Assembly: GCF_900114735.1 (NCBI RefSeq)
Contig: NZ_FOUA01000005.1
Coordinates: forward strand, 62,001-126,000
Origin: Halopseudomonas bauzanensis
Lineage (GTDB): Bacteria > Pseudomonadota > Gammaproteobacteria > Pseudomonadales > Pseudomonadaceae
Direction: 5' to 3'
DNA: 64,000 nucleotides
In this document: positions 1 through 9,705 of the stretch, piece by piece
Layout: every line of letters starts with the position of its first letter
How positions within the stretch are numbered: position 1 is the stretch's first letter
Notes under the pieces: generated by a model
Told to the model about the DNA's origin: nothing
Seen by the model: only the letters and a program-made list of their open reading frames with translations
Database searches by the model: none
Made by a program: the position numbers and the translations under genes

Positions 1-2066
1 ACCTGCTCACGCAGCTCCGCCATGCGTTCCTCGTTCGCATCCAGCTGCGCCTGCTGCTGTTCGAGAGTGGCGTGCAGCGCCTCCATTTCCTGTTGCCGGG
101 CAAGCACGCCGGCTTCCTGATCGTCGCCCCGCTGAAAGCGCAGCCAGTTTGGCCCCAGCCAGTGCCCTGCCGGGGTCACCACGGACTCATGGCTGGCGAG
201 CGAGGCGCGCAATGCCAGCGCCTGTTGCAAGTCAGCGGCAGTATGAATGCCGCCCAGCCAGGGCGACAGATCCACGGCCGAGTCGACCTTATCCAGCAAC
301 GATGCCGCCCTGACGGGTCCGGCGCCCCCCGATGTCGACCGCTCCACCAGCCGCAGATCGCCCTGTTCGAAACTATCGAGCTGGGCCTGCAGGGCATCCA
401 GCGAAGGCAGGCTGATCGCGTGCAGATCCGCCCCCAGCACCGTTTCCACCGCTTGCTCCCAACCGGGCTCGACACGCAGCTGGCCGGCCAGTACCGCAGC
501 GTTACCCAGCCCCTGCGCCTGCAACCATTGCTGCACTCCGATGCCCTGATCCAACGCGGCCTGCTGCAATGCCTCCAGGGATGCCAGCCGGCCCCCCTGA
601 CGCTGGTATTCGCCACGGCGACCGTCCTGTTCCTGAACCAGGGCCGCAAGCACCTCACGTTGCTGCTGCAGGGTGTCGGTCAAATCATCCAGGGTCAGTT
701 GGTCGCTCTCACTGCGCATGTCCAGTTCGGCCAGCTGTTCATTCAGCGTATCGAGCTCGCCATCCAGTGAATCGGCAGACAGACCGGCGCGCTCTTCCTC
801 TAACCGCTGGATGCGTTCACCGAAACGCTCCACGCTCTGCTCCAGATGTCGGATCCGCGATTGCTCGACCTCGGCCTGCTGCCGCGGCGCCGAAGCTTGC
901 TGGTTGAACTCATCCCAGGCGGTCTGCCAACCCTGCATCGCCGCTTCGGCTTCGGCCATCCGCGCGGCATCATCCTCATCCGCCGCCGCGGCCAGCTCCA
1001 GTTCAGGCTCGGTGCGCTCAAGTTCGCTGCGCAGATCGCCCAGCAAGGCCTGATCCTGCGTCAGATGGCTCTGCGCCTCCTGCCAGGCCTGCTCGGTCTG
1101 CTCCAGGTCATCGCGCACCTGGCGCTGGCGGTCGCGGTTGAACTGCAACACCTGTTCGATGCGACTGATATCCGCGCCAATACTGTAGTAGCGCGCCTGC
1201 GCCTGGTTGAAGCTGTCGTTCAGCTCGCTATGCTGATCGCGCTGCTTCTCGATTTCGCTATCGGCATTGCGCTGCTCGGCAATTACCCCTTCCAGCGCTA
1301 CTTCGAGGCCACGCACCTGCTGTTCACGCTCCAGCGTCTGACCATCCAGCGTCTGCCAACGCAACGCTTGCAGCTGCGCCTTGAGCTGACGCTCATCAGC
1401 CTTGAGCGTCTTGTACTTCTCCGCCGCCTGGGCCTGGCTATGCAGGCGGGATAACTGCCGCTCCAGCTCCTCGCGCAGGTCGGTCAGGCGTGCCAGATTC
1501 TCATGGGTACGACGGATACGATTTTCAGTCTCCCGACGGCGCTCCTTGTATTTGGAGATACCGGCCGCCTCTTCTATGAACAAACGCAGCTCATCGGGCT
1601 TGGCCTCGATGAGCTTGGAAATCATGCCCTGTTCAATAATGGAATAACTGCGCGGCCCTAACCCTGTGCCGAGGAATATATCGGTAATATCCCGGCGTCG
1701 GCATTTGGTCCCATTGAGAAAATACTGATTTTGTGCTTCACGGGTAACTTTGCGACGAATCGATATCTCATTGTAGCCGGCGTACTCACCCTGCAGAGTG
1801 CCATCACTGTTATCGAAGACCAGCTCGATAGACGCCTGTCCTACGGGCTTGCGGCTGTTCGAGCCGTTGAAAATGACATCCGTCATCGACTCGCCCCGCA
1901 GGTTCTTGGCCGAGCTTTCGCCCATCACCCAGCGCACTGCATCGATTATGTTCGACTTGCCACAGCCGTTCGGCCCAACAACCGCGCCCATATTGGTGGG
2001 AAAGAAAACTGTGGTAGGATCCACGAAGGACTTGAAACCCGCCAGCTTGATGCACTTGAGTCGCAT
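1..2066 (-). CDS. smc: Chromosome partition protein SMC (N-terminal part, cut by window edge)
   Basis: This encodes the ATPase and first coiled-coil arm of the SMC condensin-like protein, which with ScpA and ScpB organises and segregates the chromosome. The 688 visible residues start with MRLKCIKLAGFKSF, have a Walker A motif GPNGCGKSN at about residues 31-39 and the conserved EEAAGISKYKERR segment at the start of a long coiled coil rich in Glu, Gln, Leu and Arg. The hinge, second arm and Walker B end lie beyond base 1. The ATG at 2064-2066 starts directly at the family's usual N-terminus; the Shine-Dalgarno is weak. The partners scpA and scpB lie 12 kb away in this window. Confidence 0.95.
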   Translation of the reverse strand, partial: MRLKCIKLAGFKSFVDPTTVFFPTNMGAVVGPNGCGKSNIIDAVRWVMGESSAKNLRGESMTDVIFNGSNSRKPVGQASIELVFDNSDGTLQGEYAGYNEISIRRKVTREAQNQYFLNGTKCRRRDITDIFLGTGLGPRSYSIIEQGMISKLIEAKPDELRLFIEEAAGISKYKERRRETENRIRRTHENLARLTDLREELERQLSRLHSQAQAAEKYKTLKADERQLKAQLQALRWQTLDGQTLEREQQVRGLEVALEGVIAEQRNADSEIEKQRDQHSELNDSFNQAQARYYSIGADISRIEQVLQFNRDRQRQVRDDLEQTEQAWQEAQSHLTQDQALLGDLRSELERTEPELELAAAADEDDAARMAEAEAAMQGWQTAWDEFNQQASAPRQQAEVEQSRIRHLEQSVERFGERIQRLEEERAGLSADSLDGELDTLNEQLAELDMRSESDQLTLDDLTDTLQQQREVLAALVQEQDGRRGEYQRQGGRLASLEALQQAALDQGIGVQQWLQAQGLGNAAVLAGQLRVEPGWEQAVETVLGADLHAISLPSLDALQAQLDSFEQGDLRLVERSTSGGAGPVRAASLLDKVDSAVDLSPWLGGIHTAADLQQALALRASLASHESVVTPAGHWLGPNWLRFQRGDDQEAGVLARQQEMEALHATLEQQQAQLDANEERMAELREQ

Positions 2067-2330
2067 TGAAAAATGTCTGTCCCTTGCCGTTCGGTGAGTG
2101 TCTGGCAGCCATCCGGCGGATATTTGCAGAAGTGGAAAACGTCCCCTTTTTACCTGTATTACTCCCCGAATAGAAGCCCCATCACCAAGCAGTGGCATCC
2201 ACTGCATGGGAAAAGCTATTCGGTTGGGCAGGTAGATAAGCAATAGGCTTTACTGATGGTTGGCAGCGCCCTGGCAAGTGCGCTGCTGCAAAGGTGAAGC
2301 AAAGACAAAAATTCGATCTGGAAAAAGAGA

Positions 2331-3791
2331 ATGTCTGCCACGACAACAAACCAATCACTACCCGATGGCTGGACCACTAGCCGACTCGTGGGCCTGCTCG
2401 CCGGCGTTGCGCTGCTGGTCATGACCCTGTTGTTGCCCGCACCCGAGGGCATGAGCGACGCCGCCTGGAAAGCCGCGGGCCTGATGATGCTGCTGGCCGC
2501 CTGGTGGGCCACCGAGGCGATCCCGATCCCGGCCACCTCGCTGGCGCCCATCGTGTTGATTCCCGCATTGGGCATCGGCACCGTAAGTCAGGCCACTGCT
2601 CCCTATGCCAACCCGACCATCTTCCTGTTCATGGGTGGCTTTGTGCTGGGGCTGGCGATGCAACGCTGGAATCTGCACAAGCGTATCGCCCTGATGACGC
2701 TGCTGGCCGTAGGCACCAAGCCCAGCCATCAGATCGGTGGCTTCATGATTGCCACAGGCTTCCTCAGCATGTGGGTGAGCAACACCGCCACCGCTATCAT
2801 GATGCTGCCGATCGGCCTGTCCGTGGTCAGCATGTTCGAAAATGATGATCCGGCAGCGGTGCGCAAGTATGCGACCGCTCTGCTCCTGGCCATCGCCTAT
2901 GCGGCCAGCATCGGCGGCATAGGTACCATCATCGGCACGCCGCCAAATGCGCTGTTGGTAGCCTATCTGGCTGACAACCACGACATTCATATCGGCTTCG
3001 GCCAGTGGATGTTGATCGGGGTGCCAATCTCGGTAATGATGCTGGCCACCGTGTGGTTCATGCTGACGCGCAAGAATTTTGGCCTCAACGCCGAGAACAA
3101 CAGCCGAGAATTGCTGCAGAAGCAGCTTACCGACCTGGGGCCGATGAGCCGTGGCGAGAAACTGGTAGGTGTCGTATTCCTGCTGACAGCTGCCGCGTGG
3201 ATCTTCCAGCCCCTGTTATCCAGTTCGCTCATCCCCTGGCTGAACGACACTATCATCGCCATTGCCTCGGCCATCATCATGTTCCTGATTCCGGTCAACC
3301 GTGAAAAAGGCAATCTGATGGACTGGGAAACCGCTTCGAAGATGCCCTGGGGCGTACTGCTGCTGTTCGGCGGTGGCCTGTCGCTGGCGGCGGTGATTAC
3401 CTCCTCCGGCCTGGCAGTCTGGATTGCCGAATCCCTGTCCGTAATCGGTACGCTGCCGACACTGGCCATTGTGCTGGTCATTGCGGCGGTGATTATCTTC
3501 CTGACCGAGATCACCAGCAATACCGCCACGGCCGCCGCCTTCCTGCCGCTGATGGGCGCCCTGGCCATGGCCCAGGATGTATCGCCGATCCTGTACGCAG
3601 TACCGGCCGCCGTTGCCGCCAGCTGTGCCTTCATGATGCCGGTGGCCACGCCACCAAACGCCATTGTGTTCGGTACCGGCCACATGAAGATCACCGATAT
3701 GATCTCCGCTGGCTTCAAGCTGAATATCGCCGGCGTCATCATTGTCGGTCTGCTGGCCTACTACCTCATGTTTTGGGTATTCGGCATCTGA
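2331..3791 (+). CDS. SLC13/DASS family sodium-coupled carboxylate transporter
   Basis: A 486-residue inner-membrane protein with about 12 hydrophobic segments. It matches the divalent anion:Na+ symporter family (SLC13): the paired SNT-type motifs are visible as WVSNTATAIMMLP near residue 150 and EITSNTATAAAFLP near residue 395, each followed by a proline-rich hairpin such as GTPPNAL and ATPPNAI. Family members carry succinate, malate, citrate or sulfate; the substrate cannot be read from sequence. It is transcribed divergently from smc across a 264-bp gap in which I see no clear operator, and it ends at a strong intrinsic terminator, so it is probably monocistronic. Confidence 0.88.
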   Translation: MSATTTNQSLPDGWTTSRLVGLLAGVALLVMTLLLPAPEGMSDAAWKAAGLMMLLAAWWATEAIPIPATSLAPIVLIPALGIGTVSQATAPYANPTIFLFMGGFVLGLAMQRWNLHKRIALMTLLAVGTKPSHQIGGFMIATGFLSMWVSNTATAIMMLPIGLSVVSMFENDDPAAVRKYATALLLAIAYAASIGGIGTIIGTPPNALLVAYLADNHDIHIGFGQWMLIGVPISVMMLATVWFMLTRKNFGLNAENNSRELLQKQLTDLGPMSRGEKLVGVVFLLTAAAWIFQPLLSSSLIPWLNDTIIAIASAIIMFLIPVNREKGNLMDWETASKMPWGVLLLFGGGLSLAAVITSSGLAVWIAESLSVIGTLPTLAIVLVIAAVIIFLTEITSNTATAAAFLPLMGALAMAQDVSPILYAVPAAVAASCAFMMPVATPPNAIVFGTGHMKITDMISAGFKLNIAGVIIVGLLAYYLMFWVFGI

Positions 3792-3815
3792 TCCGATACA
3801 TCCCTGCATGACCAA

Positions 3816-3843
3816 CCGCCGTCCTCGTGACGGCGGTTTTTTT
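3816..3843 (+). terminator. Rho-independent terminator after the SLC13 transporter
   Basis: A perfect 8-bp stem CCGCCGTC / GACGGCGG with a 5-base loop CTCGT is followed by seven T residues, 25 bases after the transporter stop codon. This is a textbook intrinsic terminator for the forward strand. Confidence 0.92.
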
Positions 3844-3991
3844 ATGCCCCGGCATCGGGCGCAAAGCTCACTCCGTCATACCCCATCCGATCACGGCCCG
3901 ACCGCTCAGCACGCCCGCACTCCATAGAACGCAGCGGTTCAAGGGCCACCCGGTACGCGGGCAAGCCTTCTTCTACACATCCGCCATAGGC

Positions 3992-4081
3992 TATGGGAGC
4001 GCGGTCTCGCGGTACTTATCGTTTGTGCGGGAGCGGCCTTGACCGCGAAGAGGCTGCGGGCTGGCCGTCAGGCCAACCCGC
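3992..4081. repeat. Degenerate REP elements and hairpin downstream of ccmI
   Basis: Bases 4025-4050 (GTGCGGGAGCGGCCTTGACCG and onward) resemble the Pseudomonas REP consensus found elsewhere in this window, and 3993-4013 looks like a more decayed copy. Next to it, 4056-4081 forms a stem GCGGG-c-TGGCC / GGCCA-a-CCCGC with a GTCA loop, 13 bases beyond the ccmI stop. It has no T-run, so it may protect or end the ccm transcript rather than act as a classic terminator. These elements fill most of the 303-bp gap between the transporter and ccmI; I see no gene there. Confidence 0.6.
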
Positions 4082-4094
4082 GAGGAGGGATAGA

Positions 4095-5312
4095 TCAGAG
4101 GGCGCGGTCGATTCGCAGTACGGTGGGCTGTTCCTGCTCTTCGCTGACGGTGATGTCGATAGCTTCGGCTGCATGGCTGGCCTGCATGACATCACTGGAA
4201 GTCGAGATGCGTGCACTCAACTGCAAGGCTTGCCCCTGCTGCAGCTGCACACCGGGCATCAGCGCATCGCTGGCATCCAGTACCACCTCGGTAGGCAGCT
4301 CGCCCTTGCCCAGACGCTGGGCGAGCAACGGCATGGGCGGACCCTGTGGGTCGCGGGCGGAGACGAAGACCACCGCGTCATCGCCGAACTCGGCGGCCAG
4401 CTCATCAGCCAATTCCACCCGCACGTTGATCTGCAGTTGCTGCGCCGCTGGCGCCTCCACTCCATTTGCTGTTGCGCCAGCTTCCTGAACGCGTTGGCGC
4501 GCCCGCTCGATGCCGCCCTGGATTGCCCGAGCACCCTCGCTGCCCGGCGGCATACCGGCGAGCAAGCGCTCCCAGTAGTTGATTGCACCGGCATATTCGC
4601 CGGACTCGAAAGCCGCGATCCCCAGCAGCCCCAATGCCGTCGGCTCATGGGGATTCAGCTCCAGGGCCCGATCCAGTGCAGCCACGGAGTCGGTGTCGAG
4701 CTTGTTGCCATTGGCGAAGAAGCGCGCCTGGGCCAGTTGAGCCAGCACTTCCGGCCGCTCGCCAAGGCGCTGCAGGCTGGCGGAAAAGGCATCTGCCGAC
4801 TCCTGCGGTCGCTGATCAGACAGATAGGCGCGGCCGAGCATGTACCAGGCCTCTCCATTCTCCGGCTGGATCTCGGTGATACGCTCCATGCGGTCGATAT
4901 AGCCATCAAGGTCTTCGGGGACCGGGTTATTCGCCATTTCCCGCGCCAGCTGCACACCCGCCGGGTTGCCCCAGCTCAGGTACAGGGCAATCACTACCAG
5001 CGGCAGGGCGCCAGCGGACAACAGCAGCGGCCAGGCGCGGCCACGGTGTAATGGCTGCCGCTGGTCCTCCGCCCGAGCGGTATCTTCCAGCAGCAACTTA
5101 CCCGCTTCCTCCAGCGCCGAGTCATGCTGCTCAGCACTCACCTCGCCGGCCGCCAGCTGGTTAGCCAGTTCGGCCACGCGTTCTTCATACAGCGCCACGT
5201 TGAGGGCGGTGCGGTCGGCCTTGCTGCGGCTACGCAGTTTCCACATCGGCCAGACTATTACGAGCATGCCTGCCAGGATCAGCAGCGCACTATACAACCA
5301 GAAATCAGTCAT
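4095..5312 (-). CDS. ccmI: Cytochrome c biogenesis protein CcmI (CycH)
   Basis: CcmI is the apocytochrome c chaperone of System I maturation: it is membrane-anchored and presents apocytochrome to the CcmFH heme lyase. The 405-residue product starts with a hydrophobic segment (residues 3-24), then a cytoplasmic stretch with RSRSKADR, a second membrane helix at about 95-115, and a periplasmic TPR region (about 130-280; for example NGEAWYMLGRAYL) followed by a C-terminal beta-rich domain. This is the usual CcmI architecture and length. Its ATG overlaps the ccmH stop (TGATG), and it is the last gene of the operon. Confidence 0.93.
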   Translation of the reverse strand: MTDFWLYSALLILAGMLVIVWPMWKLRSRSKADRTALNVALYEERVAELANQLAAGEVSAEQHDSALEEAGKLLLEDTARAEDQRQPLHRGRAWPLLLSAGALPLVVIALYLSWGNPAGVQLAREMANNPVPEDLDGYIDRMERITEIQPENGEAWYMLGRAYLSDQRPQESADAFSASLQRLGERPEVLAQLAQARFFANGNKLDTDSVAALDRALELNPHEPTALGLLGIAAFESGEYAGAINYWERLLAGMPPGSEGARAIQGGIERARQRVQEAGATANGVEAPAAQQLQINVRVELADELAAEFGDDAVVFVSARDPQGPPMPLLAQRLGKGELPTEVVLDASDALMPGVQLQQGQALQLSARISTSSDVMQASHAAEAIDITVSEEQEQPTVLRIDRAL

Positions 5313-5785
5313 CAGCTGTCTTCTTCTCTTTCCAGCAGGGATTGCAGGCGTCGTTGTTCATCCTGATTCAAATGTTGCGTTTCGCTATCACGCAGCGCGC
5401 GCTGACGACGACGCAACAGGACCACCAGGAACAGGAAGCCACCCAGCAGCAACACGGCCGGCGCGAACCAGAGCACCAGAGTGGCCGGCGTCAATGCGGG
5501 CTTGTAACGCACGAAGTCGCCGTAGCGGCTGACCATGAAATCGACGATCTGCTCATCGCCCTTGCCCTCGGTGACCATGCGGTACACCTCGCGGCGCAGG
5601 TCCATCGCGATCGGCGCATCGGAGTCGGCGATATTCTGGTTCTGACATTTGGGGCAGCGCAGTTCTGAACTCACCTTGTAGAACTGCTCACGCTGCGCTT
5701 CGGTCTCGAACTCGTAGGTATCGATGGCCGCCAATGTCAGCGGTGCCAGACTCAAAGCCAGCAGGAAACCCAACCAGCGGATCAT
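5312..5785 (-). CDS. ccmH: Cytochrome c maturation protein CcmH (thiol-reducing subunit)
   Basis: CcmH reduces or handles the cysteines of the apocytochrome CXXCH motif before heme ligation and forms a complex with CcmF and CcmI. The 157-residue product has a signal segment (1-20), the family motif LRCPKCQNQ with the redox pair Cys44/Cys47, and one C-terminal transmembrane helix (about 103-125) with an Arg-rich cytoplasmic tail. The length matches the short CcmH form in which CcmI is a separate protein. Its start shares ATGA with the ccmG stop. Confidence 0.95.
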   Translation of the reverse strand: MIRWLGFLLALSLAPLTLAAIDTYEFETEAQREQFYKVSSELRCPKCQNQNIADSDAPIAMDLRREVYRMVTEGKGDEQIVDFMVSRYGDFVRYKPALTPATLVLWFAPAVLLLGGFLFLVVLLRRRQRALRDSETQHLNQDEQRRLQSLLEREEDS

Positions 5786-6351
5786 GGCGCACCTCCTTCA
5801 TCGACCAGGGCCTGGTAACGCGGGCCCAGCTGCGTTTCCCATACACGCTCGTCGACCACGCCGACAAACTTGTAGCGAATGACACCTTCGGCATCGATCA
5901 GGAAGGTTTCCGGCGCACCGTAAACACCCAGGTCCAGGCCCAGTCGCCCGTCAGCATCGCTGATGTTCAACTGGTAGGGGTCATGAAATTCCTTTAACCA
6001 TTGCCGGGCGTCCTCGGTGTTGTCCTTGTAGTTCACCCCATGGATGATCACGCCCTGGTCCGCCAGCCTGTTCAGCACCGGGTGCTCGACCCGGCAGGCG
6101 ACACACCAGGTGCCCCAGACGTTGACCAGCGCCGGCTGACCCAGCAGGTCCGCCTGAGTGAGCAACGGCCCGCCCTCTTCCACCGATGGCAGGGAAAAGT
6201 CAGGGAACGGCTTGTCGATCAGCGCTGACGGCAAGGTGCTGGGATCGATAGCCAAATCCTGCTGGGTCTTCTTGTCGTTCAGTGCCTTGAGAAACAGCAC
6301 CAACAGCAGGATGAACAATACCAACGGAATCAGCATCCAGGGTCTGCGCAT
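5782..6351 (-). CDS. ccmG: Thiol:disulfide interchange protein CcmG/DsbE
   Basis: A periplasmic, membrane-tethered thioredoxin-fold protein that keeps apocytochrome c cysteines reduced. It has an N-terminal anchor (residues 7-23), a thioredoxin-like domain with active site WCVAC (Cys83/Cys86) preceded by NVWGT, and the YGAPETFLID segment carrying the cis-proline region. The 189-residue length is typical. It overlaps ccmF by one base and ccmH by four, which suggests translational coupling through the operon. Confidence 0.95.
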   Translation of the reverse strand: MRRPWMLIPLVLFILLLVLFLKALNDKKTQQDLAIDPSTLPSALIDKPFPDFSLPSVEEGGPLLTQADLLGQPALVNVWGTWCVACRVEHPVLNRLADQGVIIHGVNYKDNTEDARQWLKEFHDPYQLNISDADGRLGLDLGVYGAPETFLIDAEGVIRYKFVGVVDERVWETQLGPRYQALVDEGGAP

Positions 6352-8324
6352 CAGACAGCCTCCCGTGTTGCCGTCTGGGGCACGGTGCGACGCTGGCGCA
6401 CCTTCAGGCGATAGCGTTTGTCACTGGCCGCCAGCAGGCCACCGATGGTCATCAACAGACCGCCGCCCCAGATCCAGCGCACGAACGGTTTGATGTGCAC
6501 GCGAATCGCCCAGGCACCATTCTCCAGCGGCTCACCCATGGCAACGAACAGGTCGCGGGTGAAGCCCGGATGAATACCGGCCTCGGTCATCGGCATGTTC
6601 TGCACGGTGTAGAGGCGTTTCTCCGGCGTCAGCGTAGTGATACGGCGCTCGTTGCGGTATACCTCGATAATGCCCTCATCAGAGATCCAGTTCGGTCCTT
6701 CGCGGTGGTCCGCGCCCTGGAACACGAAGCGGTAACCGCCCAGTTCCAGCGCGTCACCCGGCGCCATGCGCAGGTCGCGCTGACTGTCGAACAGACTGGC
6801 CCCTACCACGCCCACGGCGCAGATGGCGATGCCCAGGTGGGCCAGGGTCATGCCCCAGTAACTGCGGGTCAAGGCGCGTACGCCGCAGACCAGCCCTTTG
6901 TTTCGCGACTTGTCGAGAATGTCACGCAGGCTGGCACCCGCCACCCAAAGCACCAGGAACAGCATGCTGGCCACCGCTACGTGATGATCGCCAATCCACA
7001 CCGCCAAGCCGACCGCGGCGATAGCCGACAGCACCAGCACCCACTTCAGTTGACCAACCAGCCATTTCACCGGCGTGTCTTTCCAGCGGCTCAGCACACC
7101 GACGCCCATTGCCAACATGAGCGCGGCCATCAGCGGTACGAACAGCGCATTGAAGTACGGCGGCCCCACCGACACCATGGTGCCGGTCAGCGCATCCAGG
7201 GCCATGGGGTACAACGTACCCAACAGCACCATCAGGGTCGCCACCACCAGGATGACGTTATTGACCAGCAAGAGGGTTTCCCGGGACCACAGGGCGAAGC
7301 CAATCTGGCTCTTGACCACCGGGGCACGCAGGGCGTAAAGCGCCAGCGAACCGCCGACCACGATCAACAGGAAGCCGAGAATGAAGACGCCCCGCTCCGG
7401 GTCAGTGGCGAAGGCATGAACCGAGGTCAGCACGCCCGAGCGTACCAGGAAGGTGCCCAGCAGACTGAGGGAGAAGGCGGCGATGGCCAGCAACACGGTC
7501 CAACTCTTGAACACACCGCGCTTTTCGGTCACCGCCAGCGAGTGAATCAGCGCGGTACCGACCAGCCAGGGCATGAAGGAAGCATTTTCCACCGGGTCCC
7601 AGAACCACCAGCCGCCCCAGCCCAGCTCGTAATAGGCCCACCAGGAGCCCAGCACGATACCCAGTCCGAGGAAGGCCCAGGCGACGATGGTCCAGGGCCG
7701 CGACCAGCGCGCCCAGGCCGCATCCAGGCGTCCACCCAACAGCGCAGCAATGGCGAAGGCAAAAGCCACCGAGAAACCGACATAACCCATGTATAGCATC
7801 GGCGGGTGCACAATCAGGCCAAAGTCCTGCAACAGCGGGTTCAGGTCGTTGCCATCGGCGGGAAAGAACGGCAACTGGCGATCGAAGGGGTTGGATGTCA
7901 TCAACATGAACAGCAGGAAGCCGATACTGATCATGCCCATGACCGCGAGCACCCGGGCGAGCATTTCTTCCGGCAGGTCGCGGGAAAAGACCGCCACGGC
8001 AAAGGTCCAGGCCGCTAGAATCAGGGCCCACAGCAACAGCGAGCCTTCGTGACCGCCCCACACGGCACTGACCCGGTAATACCAGGGCAGCGCGGAGTTG
8101 GAGTTGAGTGCCACGTAGGTCACGCTGAAGTCATTGCTGACAAATGCGTATACCAGACAAACGAAGGCGAACAGTACAAACAGGCACTGGGCCAGGGCCG
8201 CCGGCTGGGCAAAGCCCATCGCCAGGGTATCGCCGCGCCAGGCGCCATACAGAGGAATGGTGGCCTGCAACACCGCCAGTACCAGGGCGATAATCAGGGC
8301 AATCTGGCCAAGTTCGGGAATCAT
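6351..8324 (-). CDS. ccmF: Cytochrome c heme lyase subunit CcmF
   Basis: CcmF is the polytopic inner-membrane component that receives heme from CcmE and attaches it to apocytochrome c. The 657-residue product has about 15 membrane segments and the tryptophan-rich WWD heme-handling motif WGGWWFWDPVEN at about residues 236-247, with conserved histidines in HPPMLYMGY (about 173) and further C-terminal ones. The length is standard for the family. It follows ccmE by a 12-bp gap, the widest space inside the operon. Confidence 0.96.
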   Translation of the reverse strand: MIPELGQIALIIALVLAVLQATIPLYGAWRGDTLAMGFAQPAALAQCLFVLFAFVCLVYAFVSNDFSVTYVALNSNSALPWYYRVSAVWGGHEGSLLLWALILAAWTFAVAVFSRDLPEEMLARVLAVMGMISIGFLLFMLMTSNPFDRQLPFFPADGNDLNPLLQDFGLIVHPPMLYMGYVGFSVAFAFAIAALLGGRLDAAWARWSRPWTIVAWAFLGLGIVLGSWWAYYELGWGGWWFWDPVENASFMPWLVGTALIHSLAVTEKRGVFKSWTVLLAIAAFSLSLLGTFLVRSGVLTSVHAFATDPERGVFILGFLLIVVGGSLALYALRAPVVKSQIGFALWSRETLLLVNNVILVVATLMVLLGTLYPMALDALTGTMVSVGPPYFNALFVPLMAALMLAMGVGVLSRWKDTPVKWLVGQLKWVLVLSAIAAVGLAVWIGDHHVAVASMLFLVLWVAGASLRDILDKSRNKGLVCGVRALTRSYWGMTLAHLGIAICAVGVVGASLFDSQRDLRMAPGDALELGGYRFVFQGADHREGPNWISDEGIIEVYRNERRITTLTPEKRLYTVQNMPMTEAGIHPGFTRDLFVAMGEPLENGAWAIRVHIKPFVRWIWGGGLLMTIGGLLAASDKRYRLKVRQRRTVPQTATREAV

Positions 8325-8336
8325 GCAGCCTCCGAA

Positions 8337-8798
8337 TCAGTTGACGGACGGCGTATAGCCGTCCACTTTCATGTGTTCGACCCTTTTCAGGGCCTCGGCC
8401 ACTTCCGGCGGCATGTATTCTTCATCGTGCTTGGCCAACACTTCATCGGCCATCAGCACGCGGTCCTCATTCAGACGCCCCATGGCGACAATGCCTTGCC
8501 CCTCGCGGAACAGGTCAGGCAGGATGCCGCTGTAGGCGATGGTCACCTGCTCGGCACCGTCACTCACGTCGAATGTTACTTGCAGGCTGTCGGGCGCGCG
8601 TTTCACGCTGCCGTTCACCACCATGCCGCCGGCACGGATGCGGGCATCCAGTGGCGCCGTCCCGGTGGCAATCTCCGTGGGGGTATAGAACAGGTTGATG
8701 TTCTGCTTCAACGCGCCCAGCGCCAGGGCCACCGCGACACAGACTCCAACCACGACCAACAGGATCAGCAACAGGCGTTTCTTGCGCTGCGGATGCAT
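8337..8798 (-). CDS. ccmE: Heme chaperone CcmE
   Basis: CcmE covalently carries heme in the periplasm between CcmC and CcmF. The 153-residue product has an N-terminal anchor (about 9-30), an OB-fold domain, and the heme-attachment histidine His124 in [11 protein letters not shown], with the conserved Tyr128 beside it. The ATG overlaps the ccmD stop codon (TAATG). Confidence 0.96.
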   Translation of the reverse strand: MHPQRKKRLLLILLVVVGVCVAVALALGALKQNINLFYTPTEIATGTAPLDARIRAGGMVVNGSVKRAPDSLQVTFDVSDGAEQVTIAYSGILPDLFREGQGIVAMGRLNEDRVLMADEVLAKHDEEYMPPEVAEALKRVEHMKVDGYTPSVN

Positions 8799-8965
8799 TA
8801 TTTAACCTCCCGACGGCGGCGACGCGCCTCTTCATTGACCAGACGACGACGGGCCAGCCAGGGCTGCACCACGTTCAACGCCAATACGACCAGAGTTATG
8901 GCATAGGACGACCAGACATAAACACCGTGCCCGTCCATCGCCAGCATGTCTGCCAGATTGTTCAT
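8798..8965 (-). CDS. ccmD: Heme exporter subunit CcmD (55 aa)
   Basis: This short gene reads [20 protein letters not shown] and onward for 55 residues. It has the family pattern: a short periplasmic N-terminus with the GHGVYVW segment, one transmembrane helix, and a basic cytoplasmic tail ([14 protein letters not shown]). CcmD stabilises the CcmABC complex and helps release holo-CcmE. Its ATG overlaps the ccmC stop (ATGA), and its TAA overlaps the ccmE ATG by one base, exactly where ccmD sits in other ccm operons. Confidence 0.93.
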   Translation of the reverse strand: MNNLADMLAMDGHGVYVWSSYAITLVVLALNVVQPWLARRRLVNEEARRRRREVK

Positions 8966-9705
8966 GATGATTTCTCCAGCACCTCGCGCACCCAGCGCGT
9001 CTTGTGCTCACGACGCAACACCTCGAGCCGCATCCGCATCAACAGGCTGACGGTGAACAAGGCATAGAAGCCCAGCACCATCAGCAGCAGCGGCAACCAC
9101 ATCTCCACCGGCATGGCCGGCTTCTCGGTGATCTTGAAAGTGGCCGGCTGGTGCAAGGTATTCCACCAATCCACCGAGTATTTGATGATGGGAATATTCA
9201 CGACGCCGACGATCGCCAGCACAGCGGTAGCCTTGGCCGAGGTTTCACGATTGCTGATCGCCTGCCCCAGCGCAATGATGCCGAAATAAAGGAACAGCAG
9301 GATGAGCATGGACGTCAGTCGCGCGTCCCAGACCCAGTAGGTGCCCCAGGTCGGCTTGCCCCAGATGGCGCCGGTCAGCAGCGCGACGAAGGTCATCCAG
9401 GCGCCGATGGGCGCAGCGCACTTGAGCGCCACGTCCGCCAGCTTCATACGCCAAACCAGACTGACTATCCCCGCCACCGCCAGCATCATGTAGCAGGACT
9501 GGGCGACGAAAGCCGCCGGCACATGAATGTAGATGATCCGGAAGCTGTTGCCCTGCTGGTAGTCCTCCGGGGCAAAGAACAGCCCCCAGACGCTGCCGAC
9601 CGACAGCAACAGCACACCGGCCACGGCAAACCAGGGCAGCCAGCGGCCACTGATGTCATGAAACCATTTGGGCGAACCCAGTTTGTGGAAGAAACTCCAG
9701 TTCAT
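8962..9705 (-). CDS. ccmC: Heme transporter/loader CcmC
   Basis: CcmC loads heme onto CcmE. The 247-residue protein has six membrane helices and the WWD-type motif [13 protein letters not shown] at about residues 120-132, flanked by His61 in [10 protein letters not shown] and His184 in WWNTLHQPA, the usual axial heme ligands. The length is typical. It shares ATGA with the ccmB stop. Confidence 0.95.
   Translation of the reverse strand: MNWSFFHKLGSPKWFHDISGRWLPWFAVAGVLLLSVGSVWGLFFAPEDYQQGNSFRIIYIHVPAAFVAQSCYMMLAVAGIVSLVWRMKLADVALKCAAPIGAWMTFVALLTGAIWGKPTWGTYWVWDARLTSMLILLFLYFGIIALGQAISNRETSAKATAVLAIVGVVNIPIIKYSVDWWNTLHQPATFKITEKPAMPVEMWLPLLLMVLGFYALFTVSLLMRMRLEVLRREHKTRWVREVLEKSS

Noticed and set aside
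6495-7796. Long open frame on the forward strand (433 codons) opposite ccmF
   Set aside because: It lies wholly antisense to an unmistakable ccmF, has His/Gln/Arg-rich low-complexity composition typical of GC-rich antisense frames, and shows no domain.
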